A stretch of 64,000 nt of DNA from Brucella oryzae (GCA_012103035.1 JAAVLL010000001.1:431501-495500); one strand, 5' to 3'. Positions 38,031-49,345 are shown, counted from the stretch's first letter. The notes: generated from the sequence alone by a model not told the origin. Program-made: numbers and translations.

Positions 38031-39362
38031 ATGAAAATCGGCATCATCAATACAAAGATCCGGACGGTCTTTTCGGCTTTCGCGTGTATGATTGCCGCAA
38101 GCCTTGTCTGCACCATGCCGGCGCGCGCCGTCGTGGAAATCAACATCAACAAGGGTGTGATCGAGCCGCTGCCGATCGCCATCACCGATTTCCTTTCGGC
38201 CGACCAGCTCGGGCCGAATATCACGTCGGTCATCGCAGCCGATCTAGAGCGTTCGGGTCTTTTCGCACCGATCGACAAGGGCGCTTTCATCGAAAAGATT
38301 TCCAATCCGGACGCGGCTCCGCGTTTCGAGGACTGGAAGGTCATCAATGCGCAGGCGCTCGTTACGGGCCGCATCACCAAGCAGCCGGATGGCCGTCTCA
38401 AGGCCGAGTTCCGCCTGTGGGATACGTTCGGTGGCCAGCAGATGATCGGACAGCAGTTCTTCACCACGCCGGACAACTGGCGCCGCGTCGCGCATATCAT
38501 CGCTGACGCCATCTATGAGCGCCTGACCGGTGAAAAGGGCTATTTCGATACGCGTGTCGTTTTCGTCGACGAATCCGGTCCGGCACAGAAGCGCGTGAAG
38601 CGTCTGGCCATCATGGATCAGGACGGCGCCAATGTGCGTTACATTTCCGACGGTCGCGCCATTTCGCTGACGCCGCGTTTTTCGCCGAACCGTCAGGAAG
38701 TCACCTATATGTCGTTCGAGGGCGGTTCACCGAAGGTGTATCTGCTGCAGCTTGAGACTGGACAGCGTGAACTCGTCGGCAACTTTCCCGGCATGACCAT
38801 TGCCCCGCGCTTCTCGCCCGATGGCCAGAAAGTCGTGATGAGCCTGCTTCAGGACGACGGCAGCGCCAACATCTACACGATGGATCTGCGCAATCGCTCG
38901 ACAACGCGTCTGACCAACAGTCAGGCGATTGATACGAGCGCATCATATTCACCCGATGGATCGCAGATTGTCTTCTCCTCCGACCGTGGCGGACGTCCGC
39001 AGCTCTATGTCATGGGTGCCGACGGCTCCAATCCGCGTCGCATTTCAATGGGTGACGGCAGCTATTCCACGCCTGTGTGGTCTCCGCGCGGCGATCTCAT
39101 CGCCTTCACCAAGCAGTCGCAGGGCCAGTTCTCTATCGGTGTGATGAAGACTGACGGTTCGGGCGAGCGCCTGCTGACCTCGGGCTTCCATAATGAAGGT
39201 CCGACCTGGGCTCCGAACGGTCGCGTTTTGATGTTCTTCCGCAAGGCGGCAGGCGCAGGCGGACCGAAGCTCTTCACCATCGATCTGACCGGTCGCAACG
39301 AGCGCCAGATCCAGACGCCGAACTTCGCGTCTGATCCGGCCTGGTCGCCGCTGCTCGAATAG
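38031..39362 (+). CDS. tolB: Tol-Pal system protein TolB
   Basis: Intact 443-residue periplasmic beta-propeller protein. Signal peptide [20 protein letters not shown] to PARAVV (residues 1-35), N-terminal domain D1, then six propeller blades with repeated (W/P)-RFSPDG and [19 protein letters not shown] motifs. TolB bridges TolA with Pal. ATG 38031 has AGAGGT upstream and gives the standard N-terminus; an earlier in-frame ATG at 37935 is not used. An intergenic region of about 360 bp with a palindromic repeat separates it from pal. Confidence 0.96.
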   Translation: MKIGIINTKIRTVFSAFACMIAASLVCTMPARAVVEININKGVIEPLPIAITDFLSADQLGPNITSVIAADLERSGLFAPIDKGAFIEKISNPDAAPRFEDWKVINAQALVTGRITKQPDGRLKAEFRLWDTFGGQQMIGQQFFTTPDNWRRVAHIIADAIYERLTGEKGYFDTRVVFVDESGPAQKRVKRLAIMDQDGANVRYISDGRAISLTPRFSPNRQEVTYMSFEGGSPKVYLLQLETGQRELVGNFPGMTIAPRFSPDGQKVVMSLLQDDGSANIYTMDLRNRSTTRLTNSQAIDTSASYSPDGSQIVFSSDRGGRPQLYVMGADGSNPRRISMGDGSYSTPVWSPRGDLIAFTKQSQGQFSIGVMKTDGSGERLLTSGFHNEGPTWAPNGRVLMFFRKAAGAGGPKLFTIDLTGRNERQIQTPNFASDPAWSPLLE

Positions 39363-39407
39363 AGCATTTCCAGCAAAAGTGTGAAGCGGTTTTGCGTTCG
39401 GAAATGC
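39362..39407. repeat. Palindromic intergenic repeat (GCATTTCC family)
   Basis: GAGCATTTCC-AGCAAAAGTGTGAAGCGGTTTTGCGTTC-GGAAATGC. The outer arms pair, and the inner AGCAAAAGTG and CGGTTTTGC motifs recur in several other spots of the window. It lies just after the tolB stop and may act as its 3' hairpin. Confidence 0.7.
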
Positions 39408-39723
39408 AGCAAAACAAATAGATCGGGCGGGTCGGCGGTCTTGGCAGGAGACGAACTTGTCCGGGCTTTTGCGGAAAGTTACCAGTTGAAGGCGCGAAAC
39501 TCCGGTTTCGCGCCTTTTCATGGCAAATTGCCACAATCATTGTGACGGAGCCGTGTTTCTGCCGTATTTTGCTTTCAGGGACTAGACCCAGAATTGCTGC
39601 CGGAAATCGCCGGTTGCACTTGGCCGCAAGAAAATATTAACCATACTTCTTGAGCCTGTCTTAACCTCAATATGATTATTGGATGGTTACGCAGGAACAT
39701 CAAATCTTAAGGAGCTCCGGCCC
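39408..39723. other. tolB-pal intergenic region
   Basis: A 316-bp gap. It holds a possible terminator (GGCGCGAAACTCCGGTTTCGCGCC, 39491-39514) and AT-rich promoter-like sequence upstream of pal (TTGAGCCTG and TAACCTCAATATGATTA). No gene is visible. Confidence 0.5.
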
Positions 39724-40230
39724 ATGCGCCGTATCCAGTCGATTGCACGTAGCCCGATCGCTATTGCCCTTTTCATGTCGCTCGCCGTTGCCGGTTGTGC
39801 GTCCAAGAAGAACCTTCCGAACAATGCCGGTGATCTGGGTCTCGGTGCAGGCGCTGCAACGCCAGGTTCCTCGCAGGACTTCACAGTCAATGTCGGTGAC
39901 CGCATCTTCTTCGATCTCGATTCTTCGCTGATCCGCGCCGATGCACAGCAGACGCTTTCCAAGCAGGCTCAGTGGCTGCAGCGCTATCCGCAGTATTCGA
40001 TCACGATCGAAGGTCATGCCGACGAACGCGGTACGCGTGAATACAACCTCGCTCTCGGTCAGCGCCGTGCAGCTGCCACTCGCGACTTCCTCGCTTCGCG
40101 TGGTGTCCCGACCAACCGGATGCGTACTATCTCCTATGGTAACGAACGTCCGGTCGCAGTTTGCGATGCCGACTCGTGCTGGTCGCAGAACCGCCGCGCC
40201 GTCACCGTTCTCAACGGTGCAGGCAGCTAA
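39724..40230 (+). CDS. pal: Peptidoglycan-associated lipoprotein Pal (Omp16-like)
   Basis: Intact 168-residue outer-membrane lipoprotein. The signal peptide ends in the lipobox LAVAGC (Cys near residue 24), and the mature part opens ASKKNLPNN. The OmpA peptidoglycan-binding domain has IEGHADERGTREYNLALGQ. It anchors the outer membrane to peptidoglycan and contacts TolB/TolA. ATG 39724 has AAGGAGCT at 39708-39715. Length and sequence match Brucella Omp16, which supports the family placement of the organism. Confidence 0.96.
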   Translation: MRRIQSIARSPIAIALFMSLAVAGCASKKNLPNNAGDLGLGAGAATPGSSQDFTVNVGDRIFFDLDSSLIRADAQQTLSKQAQWLQRYPQYSITIEGHADERGTREYNLALGQRRAAATRDFLASRGVPTNRMRTISYGNERPVAVCDADSCWSQNRRAVTVLNGAGS

Positions 40231-40244
40231 TCTGACAACAGCTG

Positions 40245-40500
40245 GAGCATTTCCTGTTTTTCCTGATTATGGGAAATGCTCCATTTTGATTTACGCGCAT
40301 CTTAATCCGAAAACCGTTTCACACTTTTCGGGATGCGCTTGGTGTTAGAAGAAGCGGCTTTCGAGCCGCTTTTTGACGGATTGTTTATTGGTTTTGACAA
40401 ACTTTGGCCGAAGTCGCACTTGTCATAGTGGACGTCAAAGGCCTTGCTTTTCGCATTGTCCGACGCAAAACCGCTTCGCACTTTTACTGGAAATGCTCTA
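40245..40500. repeat. Cluster of three palindromic repeats
   Basis: Three elements: 40245-40282 (GAGCATTTCC to GGAAATGCTC); 40295-40338 (GCGCATCTTAATCCG, then AAAACCGTTTCACACTTTTC, GGGATGCGC); and 40461-40500 (GACGCAAAACCGCTTCGCAC, TTTTACTGGAAATGCTC). They occupy most of the pal-cpoB gap (40231-40609). The first may terminate pal. Confidence 0.7.
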
Positions 40501-40609
40501 AAAGCTCAGCTGATCGTGCGACAAATCGTGTTCAGTTTCCATTCAGGCGCGGCACTCGATCATCTTTTTATTGTAAGTTGGATGGGTGAATTAGCAGGGG
40601 CAAAAGGGA

Positions 40610-42074
40610 ATGAGGAAACCAATGAGGAAAGTGACGCTGGCAATCGCCATGCTGCCGCTTTTGGCGAGTGCTCCGGTTCTGGCGGCATCCGTTTCTTCGC
40701 AGGCTGGTATTCAGCTTGCGCAGGTTGCTCCCGGCGGGGATCAGTTTTCCCAGCAAATATGCAATCTGGCGCATCAGAACGCCCAGTCCTATGCGCGTAT
40801 CTTGCAGCTTCGCGACAAGATGCTGAAAATCCAGCGCGATAACGAAGCTCGTTTTCAGGCGTTGGAGAAGGGACGTGGCGGCGCTCAGAAACAGGTCAGC
40901 GTCGGCTCGACGGCTATTCTCGATGATGCCATGCGCGATAGCGGCGCAGGCGGCGGGCAGGGCGGCTATCAGAGCCCCGGCATGCAGCAGGAACTGGTGC
41001 GCAACCTGACCGGCAAGGTCGAGGATGTGGATGCCCAGATTTCGTTCACCGACAATCAGCTGCAAAAGACGCAGGAAGACAATGAATTCCGGTTTGAAGA
41101 ACTGGAAAAGAAGAACGGCATAACCTTGCCATCGTCCAGCGGTGCGTCTCAGCCGGCTCCCGCTGCAGCGTCGCCGGGAGCTGATCTCTGCGCGCAGGGC
41201 ATGGGCAACCCGCCGGGATCGCGGATGCCTTGAGTGCACGTGCGGAAGCTATGAACTTCCAGATCCTCGAAATGCAGGATCAGATGCAGAAGATGCAGGA
41301 AGCAAACGAAAACCGCTTCCAGTTTCTGGAAACCGGCAAGCGCGCCGATACGGATATTCGGCAGGCTGGCGGCGACACGTCGCTCGCCGATGCCGGTTCA
41401 AGTCAGGACAATAACGGAAACCTCGTTAACGGGGTTTCCGAAGGCGCTTCGCAGAGTGCGGCCAACCAATCATCTGGCGCCGATTCCGTGGCTATTGGTT
41501 CCAACCCGCAGGGTGGACCGGCGCGTGGCGAACCGCCACAAACGCTGGGTTCCATCCGGTTCGACGCCAATGGCAATGTAATCGGCGAGACGCTCGATGC
41601 CACACCACGCACGGTACAGCCAGGCGTGGCGCCCGGTGCTGCGACGGGCGGAACGGCTGCGGGCGATGCGGTCGCATCCCTTCCGACCGACGATAATCCC
41701 AATTCGCTCTATCAGGCATCCTATCAATATCTGATGTCGGGCGACTACAAGGCCGCCGAAACCGGTTTTCGTGAGCATGTAAAGCGCTATCCGGCTGATC
41801 CCAATACGGCGGAAGCCCGTTTCTGGCTTGAGAATCGCTTTACGGCCAAGGCCGTTATCCGGAAGCCGCAACGGTTTTCATCGATACACAACGCGATTAT
41901 CCCGATTCGAAACGCGCGCCGGAGAATATGTTCAAGCTCGGCATGACGCTTGAGAAAATGGACAATCGCGATGTCGCCTGCGCAACCTTCGCGCAGATTC
42001 CAGAACGTTACCCCAAGGCGGCGCCTGCCATTTTGAAGCGGGTTGCCGACGAGCGCAGCCGCGCAAAGTGCTGA
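40610..42074 (+). CDS. cpoB: Cell division coordinator CpoB/YbgF (tol-pal system)
   Basis: A periplasmic protein of about 488 residues, longer than the usual 260-330. Signal peptide [21 protein letters not shown]. Three coiled-coil repeats follow: (I)[40 protein letters not shown] and [20 protein letters not shown]. The C-terminal TPR domain starts at about residue 360 ([35 protein letters not shown]). Frame breaks occur near 41205 and 41840. CpoB tunes PBP1B and Tol during constriction. The first ATG is 40610; MRKVTL at 40622 is an equally good start. It ends on TGA overlapping the tilS start. Confidence 0.88.
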
Positions 42075-43455
42075 TTGCGGAGTTTTTCGTGGGGCTTAGC
42101 CCGAGCAATATTTCCAAATTATTCGAGCCATTCGGATTTGAGCAGGCAAGGGCCGTGATAGCTGCCGTTTCGGGCGGTAGTGACTCTCTTGGCCTGCTTT
42201 TCCTCCTCCGGGATTATATGGCCATGCTCCAGAACCCACCCCGGCTGATCGCTGTGACGGTGGACCATCGGCTACGCGCCGAATCGCAAGCCGAAGCCGA
42301 GAATGTCGGGCTGCTCTGCCGACAATACGGGATTGAACACCGCATTCTCGTCTGGGATGAGGCCAAACCGGCAAGCGGACTTTCCGCTGCCGCGCGCACC
42401 GCGCGCTATCGCCTGCTGGTACAGGCGGCGCGTGATGCTGGCGGAGCCTTCATCGTCACGGGCCACACGCAGGATGATCAGATCGAAACCTTCTGATGCG
42501 CAAGGAACGCAGCGCCCATGCCGAAGCTCGGGGCTCGCCGCAATGTCCTCACGCTCATGGCTGGAGGGCATGGGGCTGGAGGGCTCCGTTGAACTCGACC
42601 GTCCGCTGCTCTCTGTCTCACGGCAGACATTGCGTGATGAATTGCGGGCCAGGGTATCAGCTGGGTTGATGATCCCAGCAATGCCAACACGGAATATGAA
42701 CGGCCGCGCATTCGGCTGGGTATCGCCGCCGAGGCTGACAGGCAGGCGGTCCTCAAGCAGATTGCCGAAGCGGGAGCGGCGCGCGAGCGGGACAATGCGG
42801 CCTTGATTGAAGCACTGGGTGATCCGGCGAGCTTACGCATTGACGCGAACGGGATTTGGCTGGTCGATCCGCAGCTTTACGCCGCGCTTCCTGACAATGT
42901 GAGACGTCTTTTCGCAGGTTTGCTGGCAGCCATTGCTGGCGGACGCCGTTTCCTGCCGGGCGACAGCGAGCGCTCACGCATCGAACGGGTTCTGTCTGGG
43001 AACGATGACAGCCATCGTCTAACCGTTTTCGGCGCCTTGATCGAGCGCGGTGAGAACGGCTTCCCGCATCGGTTCCGTCGCGAAAAACGCAATCTGTCGA
43101 ATCTTCATCTGGAACCGGGCAAACCTCTCGTCTGGGATGGGCGATTCCGTTTTTCGAATGAAGGAAGGATGAGTTTCGATCTCGCTGCGCCGGGACGGCA
43201 GGAGCTTGCAGATTTCCTGAAGGCGGAAAACATCGAAATCGATTCTCGAAAACGTGAGACGTTGCTGGTTTCTCCGGCTCTTTATAGGGAAGGCAGGCTT
43301 TTGCCCTGCCGTTTCTGCAGAATGCAGAATTTCCGCAAGGCGTTCATATCGAACGGCATTTTGCGATCTTCGATCATGTGTTGCCGGGACATGATTTTGG
43401 TCTCGCAATGGCCGTTGAAGCACGTATCGGACGCAGCTGCGCGGAAATGTCCTAG
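42068..43455 (+). CDS. tilS: tRNA(Ile)-lysidine synthetase TilS
   Basis: Enzyme that modifies C34 of tRNA-Ile(CAU) to lysidine. The P-loop is [14 protein letters not shown] (residue 33 region). Further N-terminal motifs are [24 protein letters not shown] and [12 protein letters not shown]. After that, frame breaks near 42495, 42655 and 43170-43300 hide [39 protein letters not shown] and [14 protein letters not shown]. The end is TAG 43453-43455. GTG 42068 overlaps the cpoB stop by 7 bp, implying coupling. Length is about 460 residues, normal for the family. Confidence 0.9.
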
Positions 43456-43553
43456 AGCCGTTTCAGGGCCAACAGAATCACAGGAACGGCTCTATCTTTT
43501 GTTTCGACGCATTATCCACGCAAAACCGCTTCGCACTTTTGCTGGAAATGCTC
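43455..43553. repeat. Double palindromic repeat between tilS and ftsH
   Basis: GAGCCGTTTC-AGGGCCAACAGAATCACAGG-AACGGCTC (43455-43492) is followed by GTTTCGACGCATTATCCACG, CAAAACCGCTTCGCACTTTT, GCTGGAAATGCTC (43501-43553). The second part is almost the same as 40461-40500. Confidence 0.7.
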
Positions 43554-43686
43554 TTTTATAAACCAGAGTGAGAAGAATCGAGGATGCGGGGCGAACGCGC
43601 CTTGGCAAGGCCATCCTTCGATCCTATGTTAGACCGAAACATCGTTCCGTGCCCGCGGAATGGCCGTGGTATCGATTGGACCCGAT

Positions 43687-45613
43687 ATGAATCCGAACTA
43701 TCGCAACTTCGCCCTCTGGGCGATCATTGCTTTCTTTTGATCGCGCTGTTCAACCTGTTCCAAAGCCCAGGTCAGCGCTCTAATTCCCGTGAAGTTTCCT
43801 ACTCGCAATTTATTGACGACGTATCCAACGGTCGCGTGAAATCGGTCACGATTACCGGCCAGAGGATTACCGGTACTTTTGCCGACAATGGTTCGACCTT
43901 CCAGACCTATTCGCCGGGCGATACTGGTCTCGTTTCGCGCCTTGAAAGCAAGGACGTCGCGATTACCGCCCGCCCCGAAACCGACGGTTCCAGCTCGCTG
44001 ATCGGCATTCTCCTGTCGTGGCTGCCGATGATCCTGATCCTCGGCGTGTGGATTTTCTTCATGCGTCAGATGCAGGGCGGCTCGCGCGGGGCGATGGGCT
44101 TCGGTAAGTCGAAGGCCAAGCTTCTGACGGAAGCGCATGGCCGCGTTACCTTCCAGGATGTTGCTGGTGTGGACGAAGCCAAGCAGGATCTTGAGGAAAT
44201 CGTTGAATTCCTGCGCGATCCGCAGAAGTTCCAGCGTCTTGGCGGCAAGATTCCGCGCGGCGTTCTGCTTGTTGGCCCTCCCGGTACCGGTAAGACGCTG
44301 CTTGCGCGTTCGGTCGCGGGCGAAGCCAATGTTCCGTTCTTCACCATTTCCGGTTCGGACTTCGTTGAAATGTTCGTCGGCGTCGGCGCAAGCCGTGTCC
44401 GCGACATGTTCGAACAGGCCAAGAAGAATGCGCCTTGCATCATCTTCATCGACGAAATCGATGCTGTCGGTCGTCATCGCGGTGCCGGTCTCGGCGGCGG
44501 CAATGATGAACGGGAACAGACGCTCAACCAGCTTCTGGTCGAGATGGATGGCTTTGAAGCCAACGAATCGATCATCCTGATCGCGGCGACCAACCGTCCC
44601 GACGTTCTCGACCCTGCATTGCTGCGTCCCGGTCGTTTCGACCGACAGGTTGTGGTTCCGAACCCGGATATCGTCGGTCGCGAGCAGATTCTCAAAGTGC
44701 ATGTGCGCAATGTGCCGCTTGCACCCAATGTTGATCTCAAGGTTGTCGCACGCGGCACACCGGGCTTCTCCGGTGCCGATCTCGCCAACCTCGTGAACGA
44801 AGCTGCCCTCATGGCCGCACGCCGCAACAAGCGTCTGGTGACCATGCAGGAATTCGAGGACGCCAAGGACAAGATCATGATGGGTGCGGAACGCCGCTCC
44901 GCCATGACGCAGGAAGAGAAGGCGAATACGGCCTATCACGAGGCAGGCCACGCCATCGTAGCGCTTAATGTGCCGAAGGCCGATCCGGTTCACAAGGCAA
45001 CGATCATTCCACGCGGCCGTGCGCTCGGCATGGTGATGCAGCTTCCGGAAGGTGATCGTTATTCGGCAACCTATACCTGGATGGTGTCGCGACTTGCCAT
45101 CATGATGGGCGGTCGCGTGGCTGAAGAACTGAAATTTGGCAAGGAAAACATCACTTCCGGTGCGTCCTCCGATATCCAGCAGGCCACGAAGCTTGCCCGT
45201 TCGATGGTGACGCAGTGGGGGTATTCCGACAAGCTTGGTCGTGTGGCTTACGGTGACAATCAGGAAGAAGTCTTTCTCGGTCACTCGGTCTCGCGCACGC
45301 AGAATATTTCGGAAGAGACCGCGCAGATCATTGATGCCGAAGTGCGCCGCCTGATCGACGAAGCCTATGCCGAAGCGACCCGCATCCTCACCAAGAAGAA
45401 AAGGACTGGATCGCGCTTGCCGAAGGTCTGCTCGAATATGAAACGCTTTCTGGCGACGAGATCAAGGAACTGATTGCGGGCAACAAGCCATCGCGTGATC
45501 AGGGCAACGATACGCCGTCGCGCGGTTCGGGCGTGCCGAAGGCAGGAAGCCCGCGCAAGCGCAAGGGCAGTGAGCCTGGCAGCGAGCCCGGTATGGAGCC
45601 GCAGCCGCAATAG
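43687..45613 (+). CDS. ftsH: ATP-dependent zinc metalloprotease FtsH
   Basis: Membrane-bound AAA+ protease of about 642 residues that degrades short-lived and misfolded membrane and cytoplasmic proteins, including sigma-32 (rpoH) in many bacteria. The start is ATG 43687 ([16 protein letters not shown]). Two membrane helices lie at residues 7-25 and 103-122. Walker A GPPGTGKT and Walker [12 protein letters not shown] follow, then the SRH at [20 protein letters not shown] and the zinc site HEAGH. Bases are lost near 43733 (TTTT for TTTTT) and 45400. The tail is Arg/Lys/Gly-rich. A terminator follows. Confidence 0.96.
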
Positions 45614-45927
45614 GCAGTTCTAAGTTGAACAGAGAAAGCCGGGTTGTCCCGGCTTTCTTGCTATCGGGCTTTGCGTGGGCTACCGCAAAGTGTCGTTAAG
45701 GATTTCAGCGCATCATATTGCACCAGCTTACGACTTTGGACGTGGGAAGATTGCATCTGCCGCCAAAGGCGAAATTGCATTTGTGAGGGTTTTCGCGTTA
45801 AGAACAGCGAAAATCTGCTGTCTGGCTGCTATCTGGCTAACCGACAGCCATTGCTCGCCGGTTATTTCAGGCGACATATATTGGAAGACATAGAGAGCGG
45901 TTCATGGCTCAGCGCAAGGCGAAACAG
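45614..45927. other. ftsH-glmM intergenic region
   Basis: Outside the terminator the 45660-45927 stretch has no recognisable gene. A weak open frame for 95 codons exists but lacks coding character. Promoters for glmM should lie here. Confidence 0.4.
45634..45657 (+). terminator. ftsH terminator
   Basis: GAAAGCCGGG and CCCGGCTTTC stem with loop TTGT, 20 bp after the ftsH stop. Confidence 0.85.
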
Positions 45928-47282
45928 ATGACACGGAAATATTTTGGAACCGATGGCATTCGCGGACAGGCAAACAGCTTTCCGATGACACCGGAAGTTG
46001 CCATGAAAGTCGGCATGGCGGTCGGTCACATCTTCCGCCGCAAGGGTCAGGCTTCACGCGTGGTGATCGGTAAGGATACGCGCCGCTCCGGCTATATGCT
46101 GGAAAACGCGCTGGTGGCCGGTTTCACTGCCGCCGGCATGGACGTGTTCCTGCTCGGCCCGATCCCGACGCCTGCCGTTGCGATGCTCTGTCGTTCGCTC
46201 CGTGCCGATATCGGCGTCATGATCTCGGCATCGCACAATCCATTCTATGACAATGGCATCAAGCTTTTCGGTCCGGATGGATACAAGCTTTCCGATGAGA
46301 TCGAGCTCAAGATCGAGGCGATGATCGATGGTGATCTGGCCCTTATCTGGCCAGCCATGGCGACGTCGGCCGCGCCAAGCGCGTGGATGGCGACATCTAC
46401 CGCTATATCGAATTCGCCAAGCGCACGCTGCCGCGCAATATCGATCTGAATGGCCTGCGCGTGGTGGTCGACTGCGCCAATGGCGCTGGTTACAAGGTGG
46501 CGCCTGCCGCTTTGTGGGAGCTGGGCGCGGAAGTCATCACCATCAACAACGAGCCGAACGGCATCAACATCAATGAGGATTGCGGCTCGACGCATCCCAT
46601 CGGTCTGATGAAGAAGGTTCACGAAGTGCGCGCCGATGTCGGTATCGCGCTTGATGGCGATGCGGATCGTGTGCTGCTGGTCGATGAAAACGGAACTGTT
46701 ATCGATGGCGACCAGCTGATGGCCGTCATTGCCGAGAGCTGGGCCGCAGCTGACCGTCTTGAAGGCGGCGGCATCGTGGCGACGATCATGTCCAATCTCG
46801 GACTGGAGCGTTTTCTCGCTGACCGCCACCTGACGCTGGCTCGCACCAAGGTGGGCGACCGCTATGTGGTCGAGCATATGCGCGAGCATGGCTTCAATGT
46901 TGGCGGCGAGCAGTCCGGCCATATTGTTCTGTCCGATTTCGCGACGACAGGTGACGGTCTGATTTCCGCGCTGCAAATCCTCGCCGTCGCGCAGGAGCAG
47001 GGCAGGCCGATCAGTGAAGTCTGCCGCAAATTCGATCCGGTGCCGCAGCTACTGAAGAATGTGCGTACCGCTGGCGGCAAGCCGCTGGAGAACAAGCGGG
47101 TGAAGAGCGCGATCAATGAAGCCACCGAACGTCTTGGCGTTCAGGGTCGCCTGGTTATCCGTCCGTCCGGCACAGAACCGCTCATCCGCGTCATGGCGGA
47201 AGGCGACGATCGTGGTCTGGTGGAAAAGGTCGTCAATGACATCATCGATGTGATCTCGTCTGAAAGCAGTGCTGCGGCCTGA
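45928..47282 (+). CDS. glmM: Phosphoglucosamine mutase GlmM
   Basis: Converts glucosamine-6-phosphate to glucosamine-1-phosphate on the way to UDP-GlcNAc for peptidoglycan and lipid A. The 451-residue length from ATG 45928 ([13 protein letters not shown]) is the standard Brucella-like length; ATG 45904 would add eight residues. Active-site serine in [16 protein letters not shown], Mg motif DGDADR, sugar loop GGEQSGHI and the phosphate loop [14 protein letters not shown]. One base is lost near 46345 (GGCCC for GGCCCC), joining GDLAP to YLASHGDVG. Expression after ftsH is probably independent. Confidence 0.96.
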
Positions 47283-47311
47283 TCGCTTCGATGAATGAAT
47301 ACGAACAAAGG

Positions 47312-47333
47312 TGCGGGCAAAACCCGCGCTTTT
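47312..47333 (+). terminator. Possible glmM terminator
   Basis: TGCGGG-CAAAA-CCCGCG stem followed by CTTTTGCG, 30 bp after the glmM stop. The stem is short. Confidence 0.5.
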
Positions 47334-47482
47334 GCGTTTAAATTCGGCTTCAATAAATTAGAGAATGTTAATAAACTTGGTAAAAACAAGGTTAAGTTGT
47401 ATTTAACTTTTGCCGCATAGTCTTCCCTCAAACATCCGTACCCGTCGCTTGCGGCGGCGTGATTCTTCGATGGGGCAGACAT

Positions 47483-48297
47483 ATGAAAAGTCTTACAAAA
47501 ACTCTTTTGCCGGTGTGGCGGCATCGGTTGCCCTGATGGCTTCGGCACCGGTCGCTTTTGCGGCCGACATCTTTGAACCTGTTCCGGAAGTCCCGGAAGT
47601 TGTCGTTGCTCCACCTGCCGTTGGCGGCTGGTATCTGCGCGGCGATATCGGTTATTCATGGAATAAATTCAACGGCGCGGACTATACGCTTGTCGGGCGC
47701 GGATGTGATCCATGCGGCAACGAAACCACTTTTATCGACAAAAGACATTAAGGGCGGTGACCTTAAAGGTTCATTCCTGATCGGTGGTGGTATCGGCTAC
47801 CAGGTGACGGACTATTTCCGCACAGATTTGACGCTCGATTATATGACGCGCTCGAAATTCACGAGTGAACGTGATGAAAGCCATATGTCGGCGCTGTCGC
47901 TTCTGGCGAATGCCTATGTCGATCTCGGCAATTTCGGCGGTGTGACGCCCTATGTCGGCGCTGGTATTGGCGGCACGCGCATCAAGTGGGCCGATCTCGT
48001 CGATACAACAAACGGCGGCGCATTGCCTGGTGATGCCAACTGGCGTTTTACCTACGCTCTCATGGCGGGCGCATCGGTTGATCTGACCCATAACCTCAAG
48101 CTGGATGCCGGTTATCGATATCGCCATGTTAATGGCGGCAAGATGTTCGATGGCAAATACGGCGTTGGCGACGGATATGACAAGGGGATGGACATTCACG
48201 ATGTCCGCGTCGGCCTGCGTTATATGTTCGGCGGTACAGAGCCTGCCTATGCTCCGCAGCAGGTTTCGACCATCGTGGACAGTCCGTCTACAAGTAA
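47483..48297 (+). CDS. Outer-membrane beta-barrel protein, Omp25/opacity-like (first of two)
   Basis: Signal peptide MKSLTKTLFAGVAASVALMA, then SAPVAFAADI, and the barrel proper (GGWYLRGDIGYSW, GSFLIGGGIGYQVTDYFRTD, LLANAYVDLGNFGGVTPYVG, DVRVGLRYMFGG). The start is ATG 47483; one T is missing in the TTTT near 47507, which makes the raw frame start at 47470. Another break lies near 47735. The end is uncertain: the long frame stops at 48355, but a shift near 48270 would give the usual short tail VYK with TAA at 48295-48297, just before a terminator. It is in the small-porin family that includes Omp25/Omp31. Length is about 270 residues. Confidence 0.83.
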
Positions 48298-48316
48298 AAG
48301 CAAGCTTTTAGGCAGC

Positions 48317-48342
48317 AAAGGCCCGGTCATCCGGGCCTTTTC
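48317..48342 (+). terminator. Terminator after the first Omp gene
   Basis: AAAGGCCCGG and CCGGGCCTTT stem with loop TCAT and TTCG after it. It lies 20 bp after the inferred stop at 48297, which supports the shorter reading of the gene. Confidence 0.75.
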
Positions 48343-48434
48343 GTTGGAAGCATAGTAAATATATCCATATATTTATGTGATCTTAACCATGTTCATTCAT
48401 ACATGATAATACATTCATAAGCGGGGATTTCATC

Positions 48435-49123
48435 ATGTCTATGCAATGGCGTGCTTTCTGTTCGTCGGCTGTTTTGCTGGCGGGATTATGCGTCGCATCG
48501 CAGTCCTTTGCCGCCGATCTCGATATGATCAGCTATGAGCCGGGTGCTCCAGTGCAGCAGCCGGTCGAAGTCGGGTCCGGCTGGTATCTGCGCGGCGATA
48601 TCGGCTACAACATCTCTTCCAGGGTCAAGCTTCAGGCAGAGACACCTTTCGGGAACGGGTCCCAAAGTTTTGATCTGGACAAGAATATCGTGCCTTCCGT
48701 CGGCATCGGCTATCAGTTCACGGATCATCTGCGCGGCGACGTGACGTTCGGCTATTCCAAGCAGAGCTTCGATGATTACGACGTCGAGGTGCGCAGCTGG
48801 GACATGATGGCCAATGCCTATGTCGATCTCGGCAATTATTACGGCTTCACGCCGTATCTCGGCGCCGGCCTTGGCTTTGCCAATGTGCGCTACTCCATCG
48901 ATACGGCCTATGGTGACTATAAGCTGGACGATGATTATCGTCTCGCCTGGGCGCTGATGGCGGGTGTAGGCATCGACGTGGCATCCAATATCAAGCTCGA
49001 TATCGGCTATCGTTATGGGGTCATCGAGGGGCCGATATTGCAAGCATGGCAGGAATTACGCTGAGCGATAAGGACATTCGGTCCCATCAACTGCGCGCTG
49101 GCGTGCGTTTCACGACCTGGTAA
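48435..49123 (+). CDS. Outer-membrane beta-barrel protein, Omp25/opacity-like (second of two)
   Basis: A protein of about 229 residues related to the preceding gene. Signal peptide MSMQWRAFCSSAVLLAGLCV to SQSFAADLD. The barrel strands SGWYLRGDIGYNIS, PSVGIGYQFTDHLRGDVTFG and MMANAYVDLGNYYGFTPYLG resemble the first copy. The frame breaks near 49035. The corrected end is RAGVRFTTW with TAA at 49121. The two genes look like a tandem duplication with divergence. A terminator follows. Confidence 0.85.
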
Positions 49124-49125
49124 TA

Positions 49126-49146
49126 CCAAGTCTCATCGAGACTTGG
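49126..49146 (+). terminator. Terminator after the second Omp gene
   Basis: Perfect CCAAGTCTC and GAGACTTGG stem with loop ATC, 2 bp after the stop codon. Confidence 0.7.
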
Positions 49147-49345
49147 TTAAGCCCGTGCGGCAATTGAGCATTTTCAGGGCGTGGATAGCGTTAGCATCTT
49201 AGCGCCCTGCTATAATTGCAGCGGCCTTGCGGCCCGCTTTGCAGTTCATTGTTTTAGCTTTATCGAATTTTTCGTTTTCATATGCGCCCCGAATCCTTAC
49301 AGGAGAAAGAATGCGTCGAACGCGTTTCCTGAAAAGGGGAGGGTT

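Noticed and set aside
43698..45284. A 528-codon open frame on the minus strand opposite ftsH
   Set aside because: It mirrors the codons of ftsH, is rich in His/Arg/Asp as expected for an antisense shadow of GC-rich coding sequence, has no family motifs, and ftsH itself is certain.
45644..45931. 95-codon frame between ftsH and glmM
   Set aside because: Starts near the ftsH terminator, has no SD, has unusual composition with many Cys and Arg residues, and overlaps the glmM start.
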